64,000 nt of DNA from Terriglobia bacterium (GCA_020073605.1 JAIQEW010000005.1:124001-188000), one strand, 5' to 3'. Shown: positions 43,339 through 52,695, counted from the first letter of the stretch. Notes: generated from the sequence alone by a model not told the origin. Program-made: numbers and translations.

Positions 43339-43971
43339 TCAGGTGAGCGGGCCGCGGCGCGGGAAAAGCGCACCCAGTTCCAGCTTCGTTGTGTCCAGTC
43401 CCATCTGCGCCAGCCTTTGGCTGACTTCCGATCCGTGGCTTCGGGCAATGCAGAGCAACACGCATTCGCTGGTCAGGATCGGTATCGCCTGGCCCTCCAT
43501 GCGATCGCGAAAGGGCGCGAGGATTTCAGCCTGCTTCAGCACCGCCGCCAGCGCGTCCGATGGCTTGAGAGCGGCTTCATTGGGCGGTTCGGCCTTTTGC
43601 CTGCGCAGTGTTCGCCAGAGCCGAAACAGCGGCGCGCTGTGGCGCTCGTGGTCGTAGAACTCCATCCAGTAGTGCCATCTCTGGGGACTGATCCGGCAAA
43701 TTCCCCGGAGCCAGTTTTCCACTTCTTCCCGGTCTTCCTCCTCCCAGTATTGAGAGAGCCGGTCCCAATTGCAGATGTACATGCCCGCGAGCAGATCCGT
43801 GACCTCAATGGTGCGGGACGCGCGGCTATGCGCGAGCATCGCGGCAAACGTCTTCGCGCGCGCGAGTTCGAGCGTCATGCGGTGGGACACCGGCTCGGTG
43901 TCGCCATCCCCGTCCGCCAAACTGCCGCGGAAGCGAATCCCCGCGATGCCTTTTCGACCGAAGAATCTCAT
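43339..43971 (-). CDS. Hypothetical protein, possibly Clp_N-like helical repeats
   Basis: 210 aa, predicted helical and cytoplasmic. LARAKTFAAMLAHSRASRTIEVTDLLAGMY near residue 35 and LTSECVLLCIARSHGSEVSQ near residue 180 resemble the paired repeats of Clp N-terminal domains (EHLLLALL pattern), but the match is weak. A Trp-rich middle (CNWDRLSQYW, RWHYWMEFYDHE) is unusual. ATG 43971 chosen. Its 3' end faces the palindrome pair. No operon partner. Confidence 0.5.
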   Translation of the reverse strand: MRFFGRKGIAGIRFRGSLADGDGDTEPVSHRMTLELARAKTFAAMLAHSRASRTIEVTDLLAGMYICNWDRLSQYWEEEDREEVENWLRGICRISPQRWHYWMEFYDHERHSAPLFRLWRTLRRQKAEPPNEAALKPSDALAAVLKQAEILAPFRDRMEGQAIPILTSECVLLCIARSHGSEVSQRLAQMGLDTTKLELGALFPRRGPLT

Positions 43972-44388
43972 TGTGGGTGGATGACTTCCCCTCATCTCAG
44001 CTTAGCAGATTGCGTAACGGCTCACGCGCGTGGTGACCTAAGCGTTTGTGTATAGCCTCCAAACGCCGGGCGGCAAAGAAAGAAGGCGTCCCGGCCTTGG
44101 TGAATACGCCGCCCTTGCGCGTCGATAGATATTGCGAATGGGATGGATTCACAATTCCGTGGGTTCGGCTTAGGACTTCCTTACGGGTCGCCACGCACAC
44201 TGCATTAGCGGGTAGGTCGCGCCCCGCTGGTATGCGAGGAGGGGGAAAGATCGCCGAATCCGGCGCATCCATTCTTTGGATTGGACGATTGGCCGGCCGG
44301 CGCGATACTCTTGTGGGCGAGTTTGGGCCCGCTGGCCGGGATGAAGTCCGCATTAATTCTGGAAACTACACCAAACCGAAGGAGATTC
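43972..44388 (+). other. 417-nt upstream region of the glutamine synthetase gene
   Basis: No gene. A candidate sigma-70 promoter, TTGGAC (44281-44286) and GATACT (44304-44309) 17 nt apart, precedes the start codon by about 80 nt. No sigma-54 (-24/-12) element or NtrC-type repeat was spotted. The part 43996-44220 has no recognised structure. Confidence 0.4.
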
Positions 44389-45819
44389 ATGTCCAACGAA
44401 CTTCGTAATTTTCTAGAAATTCCGTACGCCGAGCTGGAAGACTTGAATTTGAAGGCCAAGGAACAGCGGTTCGGCCGCGTTCCCACGCAGAAGATCCAGG
44501 AAGAGCGGCTGAAGTACCTGACGGACGAGAAGAGAATCAAGGCCGTGACCGTGCTGTTCAGCGACCTAGAAGGCCGCCTGCACATGCTCGATTACGACAA
44601 GAAGTTCCTCGTCAAGAGCTGGGACAACCTGACGTTTGACGGGTCCTCGATCCGCGGCTTCACGCCCCAGCGCGAGAGCGACCTGCGCCTCGGGATCGAC
44701 TGGAGCGCTTTCTACTGGGCGCCGGCCGACTTTTTCGGTCCCGGCAAGGTGCTTGTGTTCGGCGAGGTGATCGACAAGGACGGCACGCCGTACACCGCCG
44801 ACATGCGCGCCATGTTGAAGACCTTTTCGGACGCACAATTCAAGAAGGACGGCTTCACGCTGAACGCGGCCAACGAGATTGAGGGATTCCTTTTCGCCGG
44901 CGCGGACGCGGAGAAGCACTACCACAAGACCCTGAAATTCGAGTACGTCAACACCGGCGGGTACTACCATTCGTTGCCGAGCGACCCGCTGCGGTCCTTC
45001 ATCGACACCGTGGCCGAAGTCCAGCGCGCCATGGGCTTTCAAAACGAAAAGGACCACCCCGAGGTTGCGCCCTCTCAGTTTGAAATCAATTACGGCTACG
45101 GCGAAGTGGTTGCAGCCGCCGACCAGATCCAGCTCTACAAGCTCATCTGCCGCCAGGTGGCGACGAGGGCGGGCATGACGGCCAGCTTCCTGCCGAAGCC
45201 GGTCGTGGGCGTCAACGGCAGCGGCATGCACACCAACGTTTCCATCAGCAAGGACGGCACGAACCTCTTCTGGGATCCGAACGGGCAGGAAAAGCTCTCG
45301 AAATTCGGATGGGAGTTCATCGACCGGATTTTGACGCACGGCAATGACATTTGCCTCGCTCTGAATCCTAGCGTAAACGCCTTCCGCCGCCTCGACCCGC
45401 ACTTCGAGGCGCCGAACCAGATCAAGGCGTCGGCCGTCGATCGCGGTTCCATGATCCGCGTGCCGATCGGCAACCACCGAAGCATGCGCGTGGAAGTCCG
45501 CTCCGTTGCTCCGGATGCGAATCCCTACCTCGTGATGCTGAGCATTTTCAAGACAGGTTTGCAGGGTGACACAGCGAAGATCGCCAACCTCCGCCAGGCC
45601 GAGCGCTATCTGCCCGACAACATCTACACCGCGCTCGAGGATTTCCGGAAGGCGGAGTGGAACACGAAACTTCTCGGTGCGGATGTAAAAGCCCGGTACG
45701 CCGACCTGAAACAAGCCTCAGCCGATCGCTGCCCGCGGCTTCTGGGCACGTTCGTAAAGGGCCCCGAGGTGCAGTTCCACCACGAGGTCTACAACCAGTA
45801 CCTGTGGAACGAATTCTAA
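44389..45819 (+). CDS. glnA: Glutamine synthetase (type I family)
   Basis: Joins ammonia to glutamate using ATP, 476 aa. The N-terminal beta-grasp ends with LTFDGSSIRGFTPQRESDLR, the usual latch region. Catalytic segments are NEIEGFLF, PSQFEINYGYGEVVAAADQI, VNGSGMHTNVSIS and LNPSVNAFRRLDPHFEAPNQ. I do not see the NLYxLPPE tyrosine-adenylylation site of the regulated GSI-beta enzymes, so control by adenylylation is unlikely. ATG 44389 follows AAGGAG. A strong terminator closes the gene. Confidence 0.92.
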   Translation: MSNELRNFLEIPYAELEDLNLKAKEQRFGRVPTQKIQEERLKYLTDEKRIKAVTVLFSDLEGRLHMLDYDKKFLVKSWDNLTFDGSSIRGFTPQRESDLRLGIDWSAFYWAPADFFGPGKVLVFGEVIDKDGTPYTADMRAMLKTFSDAQFKKDGFTLNAANEIEGFLFAGADAEKHYHKTLKFEYVNTGGYYHSLPSDPLRSFIDTVAEVQRAMGFQNEKDHPEVAPSQFEINYGYGEVVAAADQIQLYKLICRQVATRAGMTASFLPKPVVGVNGSGMHTNVSISKDGTNLFWDPNGQEKLSKFGWEFIDRILTHGNDICLALNPSVNAFRRLDPHFEAPNQIKASAVDRGSMIRVPIGNHRSMRVEVRSVAPDANPYLVMLSIFKTGLQGDTAKIANLRQAERYLPDNIYTALEDFRKAEWNTKLLGADVKARYADLKQASADRCPRLLGTFVKGPEVQFHHEVYNQYLWNEF

Positions 45820-45837
45820 AATCGGCACCGTAACGCG

Positions 45838-45880
45838 AAAACGCCCTGGCCGGGTCTCCGGCCAGGGCGTTTTGCTTTTT
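45838..45880 (+). terminator. Strong intrinsic terminator after glnA
   Basis: AACGCCCTGGCCGG pairs perfectly with CCGGCCAGGGCGTT over a GTCT loop, extended by AA/TT pairs, then TTGCTTTTT. Being nearly symmetric, with A residues upstream, it could also stop the convergent bshB1 transcript. Confidence 0.93.
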
Positions 45881-45902
45881 GGGCAACGCGACGCTGGGGG
45901 CG

Positions 45903-46616
45903 TCAAAGAGACCGGACGGGAATCCGAGCCACGTCGTCGAGCTGCATTACTTCCTTCACCACGAAGCCTTCGGCGTATTTCACGCCGATCATGCGCCCGT
46001 AATGGCGCGCCACGAGGTCCATCCTGCCTTCCAGCTCGTCGAGCGGAAGAGCCACCTTCGACCGTTCCTTTTTCACCGGCCGGAATTGCGAGGCGTACGC
46101 CAGGATCGCGCGGCGCCGCCCGTCGTATTGTTTGGTGATGTCCACGGCGATGGTAGGCCGGACGTCGGCGTACGCTGCTGCGTAGAGAATCTTGAACGGG
46201 CGAAACGCTTGGCCCTCGAGCGGATAGTTCTTCAGCCCGGCGACGAAACAGCCCTCGTAGCCCAGCCTCGCGGCCGTGTAGTGGTCGGGGTGGCGCCCCT
46301 CCCAATAGGGGAGGATCACGGTGTGCGGTTCGAGTTCGCGAATCACGCCGGCGACGGCGGCCTTGAACTCGTCGCTCACCTGAAGGTGCGCGTCCGGCAA
46401 TCCGAGATTGCGCCGCACTTGGACCCGCAGAATCTTTCCGGCCCGGGCCGCTTCCTTCAGACGCGTATCGGGATTGCCGCGCGTCCCGGTTTCGCCGCGC
46501 GTGAGATCGAGAATTCCCGTGCGATAGCCTGCCTGGGCCATCTTGAGCATGGTGCCGCCGCAGGTGAGCTCGACATCGTCGGGATGCGGCGCAATCGCCA
46601 GCAGATCGAGTTTCAT
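45903..46616 (-). CDS. bshB1: Bacillithiol biosynthesis deacetylase BshB1
   Basis: Zinc deacetylase of the LmbE/PIG-L family that removes acetyl from GlcNAc-malate in bacillithiol synthesis. 237 aa. Metal motif APHPDDVELTCGG is at the N-terminus, and LTRGETGTRGNPDTRLKEA plus YWEGRHPDHYTAARL fit the BshB1 subgroup. GGAGGG precedes the ATG. bshA and bshC are not in the window. Confidence 0.93.
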   Translation of the reverse strand: MKLDLLAIAPHPDDVELTCGGTMLKMAQAGYRTGILDLTRGETGTRGNPDTRLKEAARAGKILRVQVRRNLGLPDAHLQVSDEFKAAVAGVIRELEPHTVILPYWEGRHPDHYTAARLGYEGCFVAGLKNYPLEGQAFRPFKILYAAAYADVRPTIAVDITKQYDGRRRAILAYASQFRPVKKERSKVALPLDELEGRMDLVARHYGRMIGVKYAEGFVVKEVMQLDDVARIPVRSL

Positions 46617-46688
46617 TCGCCCTCCGTTTCGCGCTCCGATTCTACATGATCGGCGTTGCCCGCGAATGCGGGCCTCTGGCGCGAAGGG

Positions 46689-47960
46689 CTAAAGGCGGCT
46701 TAGCGCGGGGAATCCGAAGTGCAATCGCGCGGCATTGCCCGCCGTGTGGTCCATCTGCATCGTTATGTGGGTGCGGATGACGGCCAGGTTGCGAAAGTAA
46801 CGCCCGAGCGGCGCAGTCTTGGACGCGGCGGAGGTCCCGCTGGTGCGAAACATCAGGTCGACCGCTTCCCAGCAGAGCCGCACGCATTGCTGCTCGATCT
46901 GAAGGAACCTGCGGTCCTGCTCATCGGAAAAGATCACGCCGTCTTCCGCTTCGCGCCGGGCGCATTCTGTGTAGTCCGCCGCCATTTGCAGGAGTGCGGA
47001 TTCGGCCGTGTCGACAAGGGACTGTGCGACTCCGAAGTGGCGCTGGAATTCCGGTTCCTGCGAGCGCGGCCGGAACGGCGGGAAACTTGCACTCTTGGCG
47101 CGAAGAATCTCCTCGTAGATGTCCAGCGCTCCGCGTCCGATTCCCACGCATACCGCGCCGATTTCGGAAACGAGCAGAGATGCGATCCTCCCGCGGTACA
47201 ACGGGTTGCTGTGCAGCAAGCTTCCCGGCCGCGGGTGAATGGTCTCGCCATTCGCATTGGATAGCAGCAGCGCGCGGTGCGCCGGCAGAAACATCTCCTC
47301 GATCACCACGCGGCGCGAGCTCGTGCCCTGCATTCCGATCACGCTCCAGTTGTCGATGATCTTGTATTGCTCGCGGTCAAAGAGGGCAAAGAACGTGCCG
47401 AGCGGAGCTGTGGATTCCGGCCCCGGGATCACGCATGTGCCGATGAAATGGGTGGCGAGGTCGCAACCCGAGGCGTAGTCCCAGGCGCCCTTCACGCGGT
47501 AGCCGCCGTCGACAGGAACGGCCACGCCGCCCGGCAACGCCACGCCCGGCGCGCGAAACTCTCCTTTATCGCCAAAGCCCTCACGTTGCCCCATTTCCGG
47601 AAAAGACGCCATCAGGAACGCATGACCCGCCGTAAGGGCCAGCACCCATCCGCTTTCCGAGCAGCCGCGCGAAATCGCGATCATCACCTTGAGAAAGGCG
47701 GGCAGGCCGAACTCGTATCCTCCAAAGCAGCGAGGCTGAAGGATGCGGTAAAACCCGGCCTCGATGAATCTGTTGTTGCTGTCGACCGATACCTGGCCCG
47801 CTACCTCGCACGCGGCTTGGCGTTCGCGCAGCATCGGGCGCATCGCCTCCGCGCGGTGCAAGACTTCTGCGGGCGTGAGACCCGGCTCCGGCGACGGAAT
47901 GTCTTTCGCCGGTTGCGCGGCTGCCGATTTCGTGACGTTAGGCATACGATTGGGCGACAT
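46689..47960 (-). CDS. Acyl-CoA-dehydrogenase-like flavin monooxygenase (HsaA/DszC type)
   Basis: 423-aa flavoprotein fold with an N-terminal helical domain (FIEAGFYRILQPRCFGGYEF), a middle beta domain (GVAVPVDGGYRVKGAWDYAS, GTCVIPG) and a C-terminal four-helix bundle. The pattern matches the group of two-component FMN-dependent hydroxylases related to acyl-CoA dehydrogenases rather than true beta-oxidation enzymes; the catalytic Glu of the latter is not seen. No flavin reductase is adjacent. ATG 47960 preferred over 47987. Substrate unknown, perhaps an aromatic or sterol. Confidence 0.82.
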   Translation of the reverse strand: MSPNRMPNVTKSAAAQPAKDIPSPEPGLTPAEVLHRAEAMRPMLRERQAACEVAGQVSVDSNNRFIEAGFYRILQPRCFGGYEFGLPAFLKVMIAISRGCSESGWVLALTAGHAFLMASFPEMGQREGFGDKGEFRAPGVALPGGVAVPVDGGYRVKGAWDYASGCDLATHFIGTCVIPGPESTAPLGTFFALFDREQYKIIDNWSVIGMQGTSSRRVVIEEMFLPAHRALLLSNANGETIHPRPGSLLHSNPLYRGRIASLLVSEIGAVCVGIGRGALDIYEEILRAKSASFPPFRPRSQEPEFQRHFGVAQSLVDTAESALLQMAADYTECARREAEDGVIFSDEQDRRFLQIEQQCVRLCWEAVDLMFRTSGTSAASKTAPLGRYFRNLAVIRTHITMQMDHTAGNAARLHFGFPALSRL

Positions 47961-48054
47961 TATGTCCGAGTGAACGCCGCCACGCAAACGCCCAGTGTTC
48001 CCGGAAGCCCAGCTAGTGCTAATGTGTCGGTCTGTACTTTGGAGGCTTGCTCGA

Positions 48055-48810
48055 ATGGCGGAAAAGCCGCTCGCAAATCAGGTTGCGCTGGTCACGGGCG
48101 CGGCGAAACGCATCGGCCGCAGCATCTCGCTGCGCCTCGCGGCCGACGGCGCGGCGATTGTTGTGAATTACATGACGTCGAAAGCGGAGGCGGAATCGCT
48201 CGTGCGCGAGATTCAGGGGCGCGGCGGGCGCGCGACGGCGATCCAGGCGAATGTCTCGAAGCGGACGGAAGTTGAAAAGTTATTCGCGGCGGTGGAGAGG
48301 GAATTCGGCCGGCTCGACATTCTTGTCAACAACGCCGGGGTCTTCTTCCATGCCAAGTTCCAAGAGCTGACCGATGAGCAGTGGGACCGCATCCTCGATG
48401 CGAACCTGAAGTCGCAATTCCTGTGCTCGCAGGCCGCCGCGCCGATCATGAAGCGGCAAGGGCGCGGGCGGATCATCAATCTTTCGTCGCTCGGCGGATT
48501 GCTCGCCTGGCCGGGCTACACGCACTACTGCGTTTCGAAGGCGGGGTCGATCATGCTGACGCGATGCCTGGCGCGAGCGCTGGCGCCTGAAATCCTGGTG
48601 AACAGCGTTGCGCCGGGAACGATCGAGTTTCCGGGAGAGGCGCTCGGCGATCCCGCGCGTGCCCTGAACGTGAAGGAATATATCGAGCGCGTCCCGCTGC
48701 ATCGCACCGGCACGGGCGACGACATCGCCGACGCCGTTGCTTACCTCGCGACCGCCGACTTCGTCACGGGCCAAGTAATCGTCGTCGATGGCGGCCGCGC
48801 TCTCGTGTGA
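48055..48810 (+). CDS. SDR-family oxidoreductase (FabG-like)
   Basis: NAD(P)-dependent short-chain dehydrogenase, 251 aa. Cofactor motif TGAAKRIGRSISLRLA, NNAG in LDILVNNAGVFF, and catalytic Ser (NLSSLGG) plus Tyr-x3-Lys (YTHYCVSKAG) are all present. The ending DFVTGQVIVVDGGRAL is typical of the classical SDR family. ATG 48055 with GGAGG 9 nt upstream. Divergent from the acyl-CoA-dehydrogenase-like gene. Confidence 0.92.
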   Translation: MAEKPLANQVALVTGAAKRIGRSISLRLAADGAAIVVNYMTSKAEAESLVREIQGRGGRATAIQANVSKRTEVEKLFAAVEREFGRLDILVNNAGVFFHAKFQELTDEQWDRILDANLKSQFLCSQAAAPIMKRQGRGRIINLSSLGGLLAWPGYTHYCVSKAGSIMLTRCLARALAPEILVNSVAPGTIEFPGEALGDPARALNVKEYIERVPLHRTGTGDDIADAVAYLATADFVTGQVIVVDGGRALV

Positions 48811-48886
48811 TTTGTTGGGGTGGCTCTGTGGATCGTGGCTGAGGGAAGCACGTTCAGCCGTATACTCGGCGGCGCGAGGTGCCCTG

Positions 48887-49342
48887 ATGGGAATTCGATG
48901 GCAATCAACCGCAACATTCTTAGACCGACCTCTCGTCTGCGTGGCGGTGGGACCTGACCCGGCGAAGAACGAGGCTCGCGGACACGCGCGCGGCATCGTA
49001 GCCATCGGCGACATGGCAACGGGCTTTATCGCCGTGGGAGCGCTCGCTCGCGGTTTCGTCGCCGTCGGAGGCCTCGCTATCGGCGGGATCACCCTAGGGG
49101 GACTCGGCGTCGGCATACTCGCGTTGGGGGGATTGGCGCTGGGATGGCTAGCCCTTGGTGGACTGGCGGTCGGCTACATCGCCGTGGGAGGTTTGGCGAT
49201 CGGAGTCTACGCTCTGGGCGGAGCGGCCGTGGGCAAGTTTGTGTGGAGCGGCATGCACAGCGATCCCGAGGCCGTCGAATTCTTTTCTCGATTTTGGCAT
49301 GGCGTCCTCGTGCCGCAGGGCCTAAGATCGACTTTCAGGTGA
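48887..49342 (+). CDS. Protein with eight tandem hydrophobic decapeptide repeats
   Basis: 151 aa. After about 35 residues comes a run of eight ten-residue units of the form xxAxGGLAxG: IVAIGDMATG, FIAVGALARG, FVAVGGLAIG, GITLGGLGVG, ILALGGLALG, WLALGGLAVG, YIAVGGLAIG and VYALGGAAVG. The regular Gly spacing suggests a narrow beta solenoid, or a membrane-associated Gly-zipper stack; it does not look like a set of separate TM helices. The C-terminus (MHSDPEAVEFFSRFW) is amphipathic. Function unknown. ATG 48887 chosen; an earlier start at 48788 overlaps the SDR gene's end. Confidence 0.65.
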   Translation: MGIRWQSTATFLDRPLVCVAVGPDPAKNEARGHARGIVAIGDMATGFIAVGALARGFVAVGGLAIGGITLGGLGVGILALGGLALGWLALGGLAVGYIAVGGLAIGVYALGGAAVGKFVWSGMHSDPEAVEFFSRFWHGVLVPQGLRSTFR

Positions 49343-49429
49343 TTCGCGCGGTTCGATGGTTTTGCCAGTGCGAGAGATGCACAGAAGGACTTGGGACATC
49401 GTGACACCAGAGGCAGGGGGTCGACGGAC

Positions 49430-49900
49430 ATGAGGATTTCACGCGAATGGGCGCGACGGGGCGCGCAAGTCTTTCTTGGAACTCTGCTCACGTTCGCGTC
49501 GGCGGGAGCCTTGGGCGCGCAATCTCAGACGGCGCCCAAGCCCGCAACCCAACCAGACCAATCCACGCCGCTGATCCGTTCATTGGAAGGTCCGGACCTA
49601 TTTCGCGCCTACTGCGCCTCTTGCCATGGCGTGGACGCCAAAGGCAACGGCCCCGCCGCCCGGGACTTGAAAGCGAAGGTAGCCAACCTGACGGTCCTTT
49701 CAAAGAACAACAAAGGCAAGTTTCCGGAGGCGCGCGTCCGCAAGGTGGTCATGGGCGACGACATCGTTGCGGGACACGGCTCTCGCGAGATGCCCGTCTG
49801 GGGACCGATCTTTCATCAAATCGAGTGGGACGTAGACCGCGGGAATGTCCGGCTGGACAATCTGGTGAAGTACCTCGAATCAATCCAATCGCTGAAGTAG
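49430..49900 (+). CDS. Monoheme c-type cytochrome
   Basis: Exported electron carrier, 156 aa. An N-terminal signal (RRGAQVFLGTLLTFASAGAL) precedes the class I cytochrome c domain. Heme attachment CASCH appears in FRAYCASCHGVDAKGNGPA, and the distal Met is probably in SREMPVWGPIFH. ATG 49430 is chosen because the signal peptide begins there. The cupin follows after 61 nt. The electron partner is unknown. Confidence 0.92.
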   Translation: MRISREWARRGAQVFLGTLLTFASAGALGAQSQTAPKPATQPDQSTPLIRSLEGPDLFRAYCASCHGVDAKGNGPAARDLKAKVANLTVLSKNNKGKFPEARVRKVVMGDDIVAGHGSREMPVWGPIFHQIEWDVDRGNVRLDNLVKYLESIQSLK

Positions 49901-49961
49901 CCATCGCTGACGTCGGGCGCATTGGCATCCGCACGGATCACAGCAAAAGCCAGGGGCGCAC

Positions 49962-50315
49962 ATGCCGACACTGATCGAGAAGCCGACGCGCATCGAGGCG
50001 GTCGGCACGAAGCCGAAAGTCATCGAGGAGTTCGTTGGGCACGTCAACTCGAAGACGGCAGCGGTGAGCGTCGCTCACATGCGAAGCCCCGCGGGATGGC
50101 TCGAGCCGGGACAGACTCCGGAGTTTGACGAGTACACCGTGGTTCTAAAGGGTGCGCTGCGGGTCACGCACAAGGGCGGAAGCCTGGATGTGCGCGCGGG
50201 TCAGGCCGTGGTGGCGCATCGCGGCGAGTGGGTGCAGTATTCGACGCCCGAGGGTGCGGAATACATCGCCGTCTGCCTCCCGGCGTTTTCGCCCGCCACG
50301 GTCCACCGCGACTGA
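49962..50315 (+). CDS. Single-domain cupin protein
   Basis: 117 aa, cytoplasmic, a small cupin barrel. TPEFDEYTVVLKGALRVTHK covers the first motif region and VRAGQAVVAHRGEWVQYSTP the second. The usual His pair of the first motif is absent (EFDEY), so metal binding may be altered. The gap 50316-50408 holds no gene. Confidence 0.85.
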   Translation: MPTLIEKPTRIEAVGTKPKVIEEFVGHVNSKTAAVSVAHMRSPAGWLEPGQTPEFDEYTVVLKGALRVTHKGGSLDVRAGQAVVAHRGEWVQYSTPEGAEYIAVCLPAFSPATVHRD

Positions 50316-50408
50316 TTTAGAAGTTGTCGCCGATGCGGCTCGTGGCCTGATCGAGCGGCGCCGCGCCGCCGTCGCGCGACCACATCCGCGCGACCGCATG
50401 GGTCAGCT

Positions 50409-51395
50409 CTAATACGCGGCGAGCTTTTCGGCGGTGGCGACGATCGCGCCGGTATCGACGTTCCAGGCCTTGTCGAGCGGCGGCGCGAAGGGAATCGCGG
50501 GAACGTCGGGGCCTGTGACGCGCACGATCGGCCCATCGAGATCTTCGAATGCTTCCTCGCTGACGATGGCGGCGAGTTCGGCCCCGAATCCCATCGTGCG
50601 CTTGTCTTCGTGCACGATCAGGACCTTGCTGGTCTTGCGGACGGAATTCAGGATGGTTTCCTTGTCGATCGGCGCAAGCGTGCGGATTTCGACGACCTCG
50701 GCCTCCACGCCCTTCTGCGCCAACTGCCCGGCGGCGTCGATGGAAGGCTGCGTGAGCGAGCCGTAGGTGAGGATCGTCAGGTCGCGCCCCTCGCGCCGCA
50801 CGGCTGCCGGGCCGATGGGCACGGTGTAATCGCCTTCAGGAACTTCGCCCTTGGCGGTGCGGTAGAGCCGCTTGTGCTCGAAGAAGATCACGGGGTCGGG
50901 ATCGCGGATGGCCGAGAGCAGCAGCCCCTTCGCGTCGTATGCGGTCGAGGGCATCACGACCTTCAGCCCCGGCTCGTGCGCGAACCACATCGCGTTTTCC
51001 TGCGAATGATACAGCCCGCTGCCGCCGCCTCCGCCGCAGCACACACGGATCGTGAGATGGCAAGAAAATCCTCCGGCGCTGCGATACCGCAGCTTCGACG
51101 CCTGCTGAATGATCTGATCCATTGCCGGCGTGATGAAATCGGCGAATTGAATTTCCGCCACCGGCCGCCATCCGACCAGCGACGACCCAATCGCCACCGC
51201 AATGATCGCTCCCTCGGCGAGCGGCGTATCGAGGACGCGGTCCTGGCCGAACTTGTCGAGCAGCCCGGCGGTCGCTTTGAAAACGCCGCCCGACCCTCCG
51301 ATATCTTCGCCGAGGAGAAAAACGCGCTCGTCGCGCTCCATCTCCTGTAGCAAGGCTTCGTTGACCGCTTCGATTAAAGTCAGTGTGCGCGCCAT
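50409..51395 (-). CDS. pdhB: 2-oxoacid (pyruvate-type) dehydrogenase E1 beta subunit
   Basis: Transketolase-like beta subunit of a 2-oxoacid dehydrogenase E1, 328 aa. Segments VFLLGEDIGGSGGVFKATAG, DTPLAEGAIIAVAIGSSLVG, EIQFADFITPAMDQI and IGPAAVRREGRDLTILTYGS are typical. The alpha subunit ends 24 nt upstream. No E2 or E3 gene is in the window. Pyruvate or branched-chain substrate cannot be decided from sequence alone. ATG 51395 is chosen over a TTG at 51407. Confidence 0.9.
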   Translation of the reverse strand: MARTLTLIEAVNEALLQEMERDERVFLLGEDIGGSGGVFKATAGLLDKFGQDRVLDTPLAEGAIIAVAIGSSLVGWRPVAEIQFADFITPAMDQIIQQASKLRYRSAGGFSCHLTIRVCCGGGGGSGLYHSQENAMWFAHEPGLKVVMPSTAYDAKGLLLSAIRDPDPVIFFEHKRLYRTAKGEVPEGDYTVPIGPAAVRREGRDLTILTYGSLTQPSIDAAGQLAQKGVEAEVVEIRTLAPIDKETILNSVRKTSKVLIVHEDKRTMGFGAELAAIVSEEAFEDLDGPIVRVTGPDVPAIPFAPPLDKAWNVDTGAIVATAEKLAAY

Positions 51396-51419
51396 CGCTC
51401 CGCTCAAGTCCCTTCCGTG

Positions 51420-52439
51420 CTATGCGCCGCGCTCCGCCCAGACATGGTCCGCAAGTTCGGACGCATCCGGATAGGGGCTTTCCTCGGCGAATTCGACCGC
51501 CGCGTTGATTTCGGCCGTGATTTCGGATGCGATCTGGCCCTTCTGGGCCTCGGTGAGAATCTTCTTGTCGAGAAGCTGCTTTTCGAACGCGGCGAGGGGG
51601 CACTTCTTCTTCCACCCCTCCACTTCTTCCTTAGTCCGGTACTTCGCCGGATCGATTTCCGAGTGGCCGTACCAGCGATAGGTTTTGCACTCGAGCAGCG
51701 TCGGCCCTTCACCCGCGCGGGCGCGCGTGACCGCCGCTTGCGCCGCGTCGTGCACCGCGAGCACGTCGTTCCCGTCCACGGTGACACCCGGGAACCCGTA
51801 GGCCTTCGCCCGGTCGGAGAGATTTTCGAGCGCCGTCTGCAGCCGCAGCGGGACCGATTCCGCCCAGCGATTGTTCGCGCAGACGTACAGGCAGGGAAGC
51901 TTGTGCACTCCGGCGAAATTCAGCGCTTCGTGGAAAGTGCCCGTGCTTGTGGCGCCGTCGCCGAAAAACGCGACGACCACGGAGTCGCGCCCGTGCTTTT
52001 TCAATCCGAAGGCGACGCCCGTGCCCACGCTCAACTGTCCTGCGATGCTGCTCGCGGGCGTGATCACGTTTAGAGGCGGATATCCCATGTGCGCCGGGGA
52101 AGAGCGTCCGCGGTCTGGGCTGGTCGCTTTGGCGAAGAGCTGCGCGAAGCAAAACTTCAGCGGCGCGCCCTTGATGATGTTGGAGGTCCAGTCGCGGTGG
52201 GACGGCGCGATCCAATCGTCGTCGCGCAGGCCGTACGCTGCGCCGACGTTCGTGGCTTCCTGCCCAACTGCTGAATAGAAGTTGCCGCCGTATTTTCCCT
52301 GGCGGAAGAGGATGCGGGCCTTTTCGTCCGAGATTCGGCACTTCAGGAGCAAGCGGTAAATCCCCAGCAGAAGTTCCGGCGAGCGTGCCGTTGTTCCCGG
52401 ACTTTTGTCCGTCACAGCGCGGCTGCTTTTCGGCGGCAT
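51420..52439 (-). CDS. pdhA: 2-oxoacid (pyruvate-type) dehydrogenase E1 alpha subunit
   Basis: Thiamine-diphosphate-binding alpha subunit, 339 aa. The TPP motif is GDGATSTGTFHEALNFA...CANNRWA; RQGKYGGNFYSAVGQEA and SSPAHMGYP precede it, and KTYRWYGHSEIDPAKYRTKE follows. Typical of pdhA/bkdA-type heterotetrameric E1. The N-terminus has a short Ser/Thr-rich extension (MPPKSSRAVTDKSPGTTARS). Divergent from sdhC across a 283-nt gap. Confidence 0.9.
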   Translation of the reverse strand: MPPKSSRAVTDKSPGTTARSPELLLGIYRLLLKCRISDEKARILFRQGKYGGNFYSAVGQEATNVGAAYGLRDDDWIAPSHRDWTSNIIKGAPLKFCFAQLFAKATSPDRGRSSPAHMGYPPLNVITPASSIAGQLSVGTGVAFGLKKHGRDSVVVAFFGDGATSTGTFHEALNFAGVHKLPCLYVCANNRWAESVPLRLQTALENLSDRAKAYGFPGVTVDGNDVLAVHDAAQAAVTRARAGEGPTLLECKTYRWYGHSEIDPAKYRTKEEVEGWKKKCPLAAFEKQLLDKKILTEAQKGQIASEITAEINAAVEFAEESPYPDASELADHVWAERGA

Positions 52440-52667
52440 GTCAGCTCCTGAGAGCGGCGCGCGCTCCTTAATCCTACGGATCGAAAATATAGCACCGATT
52501 CATGCGCCGACGCGCCCACGAGATCCGCGCCATTTCGATAAGATTAAGATCGGCGGATACCTTCTCTCGCTTGAGCGATTCCCGCCGTCTCCGTTCGAAG
52601 TGAGATTTTTCGTGCGAACGCGCAAGCGGCTCGATCGGGCGTGCGCGCGATTTCTTCAGATTCTTAT

Positions 52668-52695
52668 TTGCAAATTGCGCATTCTCGAATATTCT
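52668..52695 (+). promoter_or_regulatory. Candidate promoter for sdhCAB
   Basis: TTGCAA (52668-52673) and TATTCT (52690-52695), 16 nt apart, in an AT-rich patch between the divergent pdhA and sdhC genes. It precedes the sdhC GTG by about 28 nt. Confidence 0.4.

Noticed and set aside
44281..44388. N-terminal extension of glutamine synthetase from 44281
   Set aside because: The extension overlaps the candidate promoter; the ATG at 44389 has AAGGAG and matches the family start.
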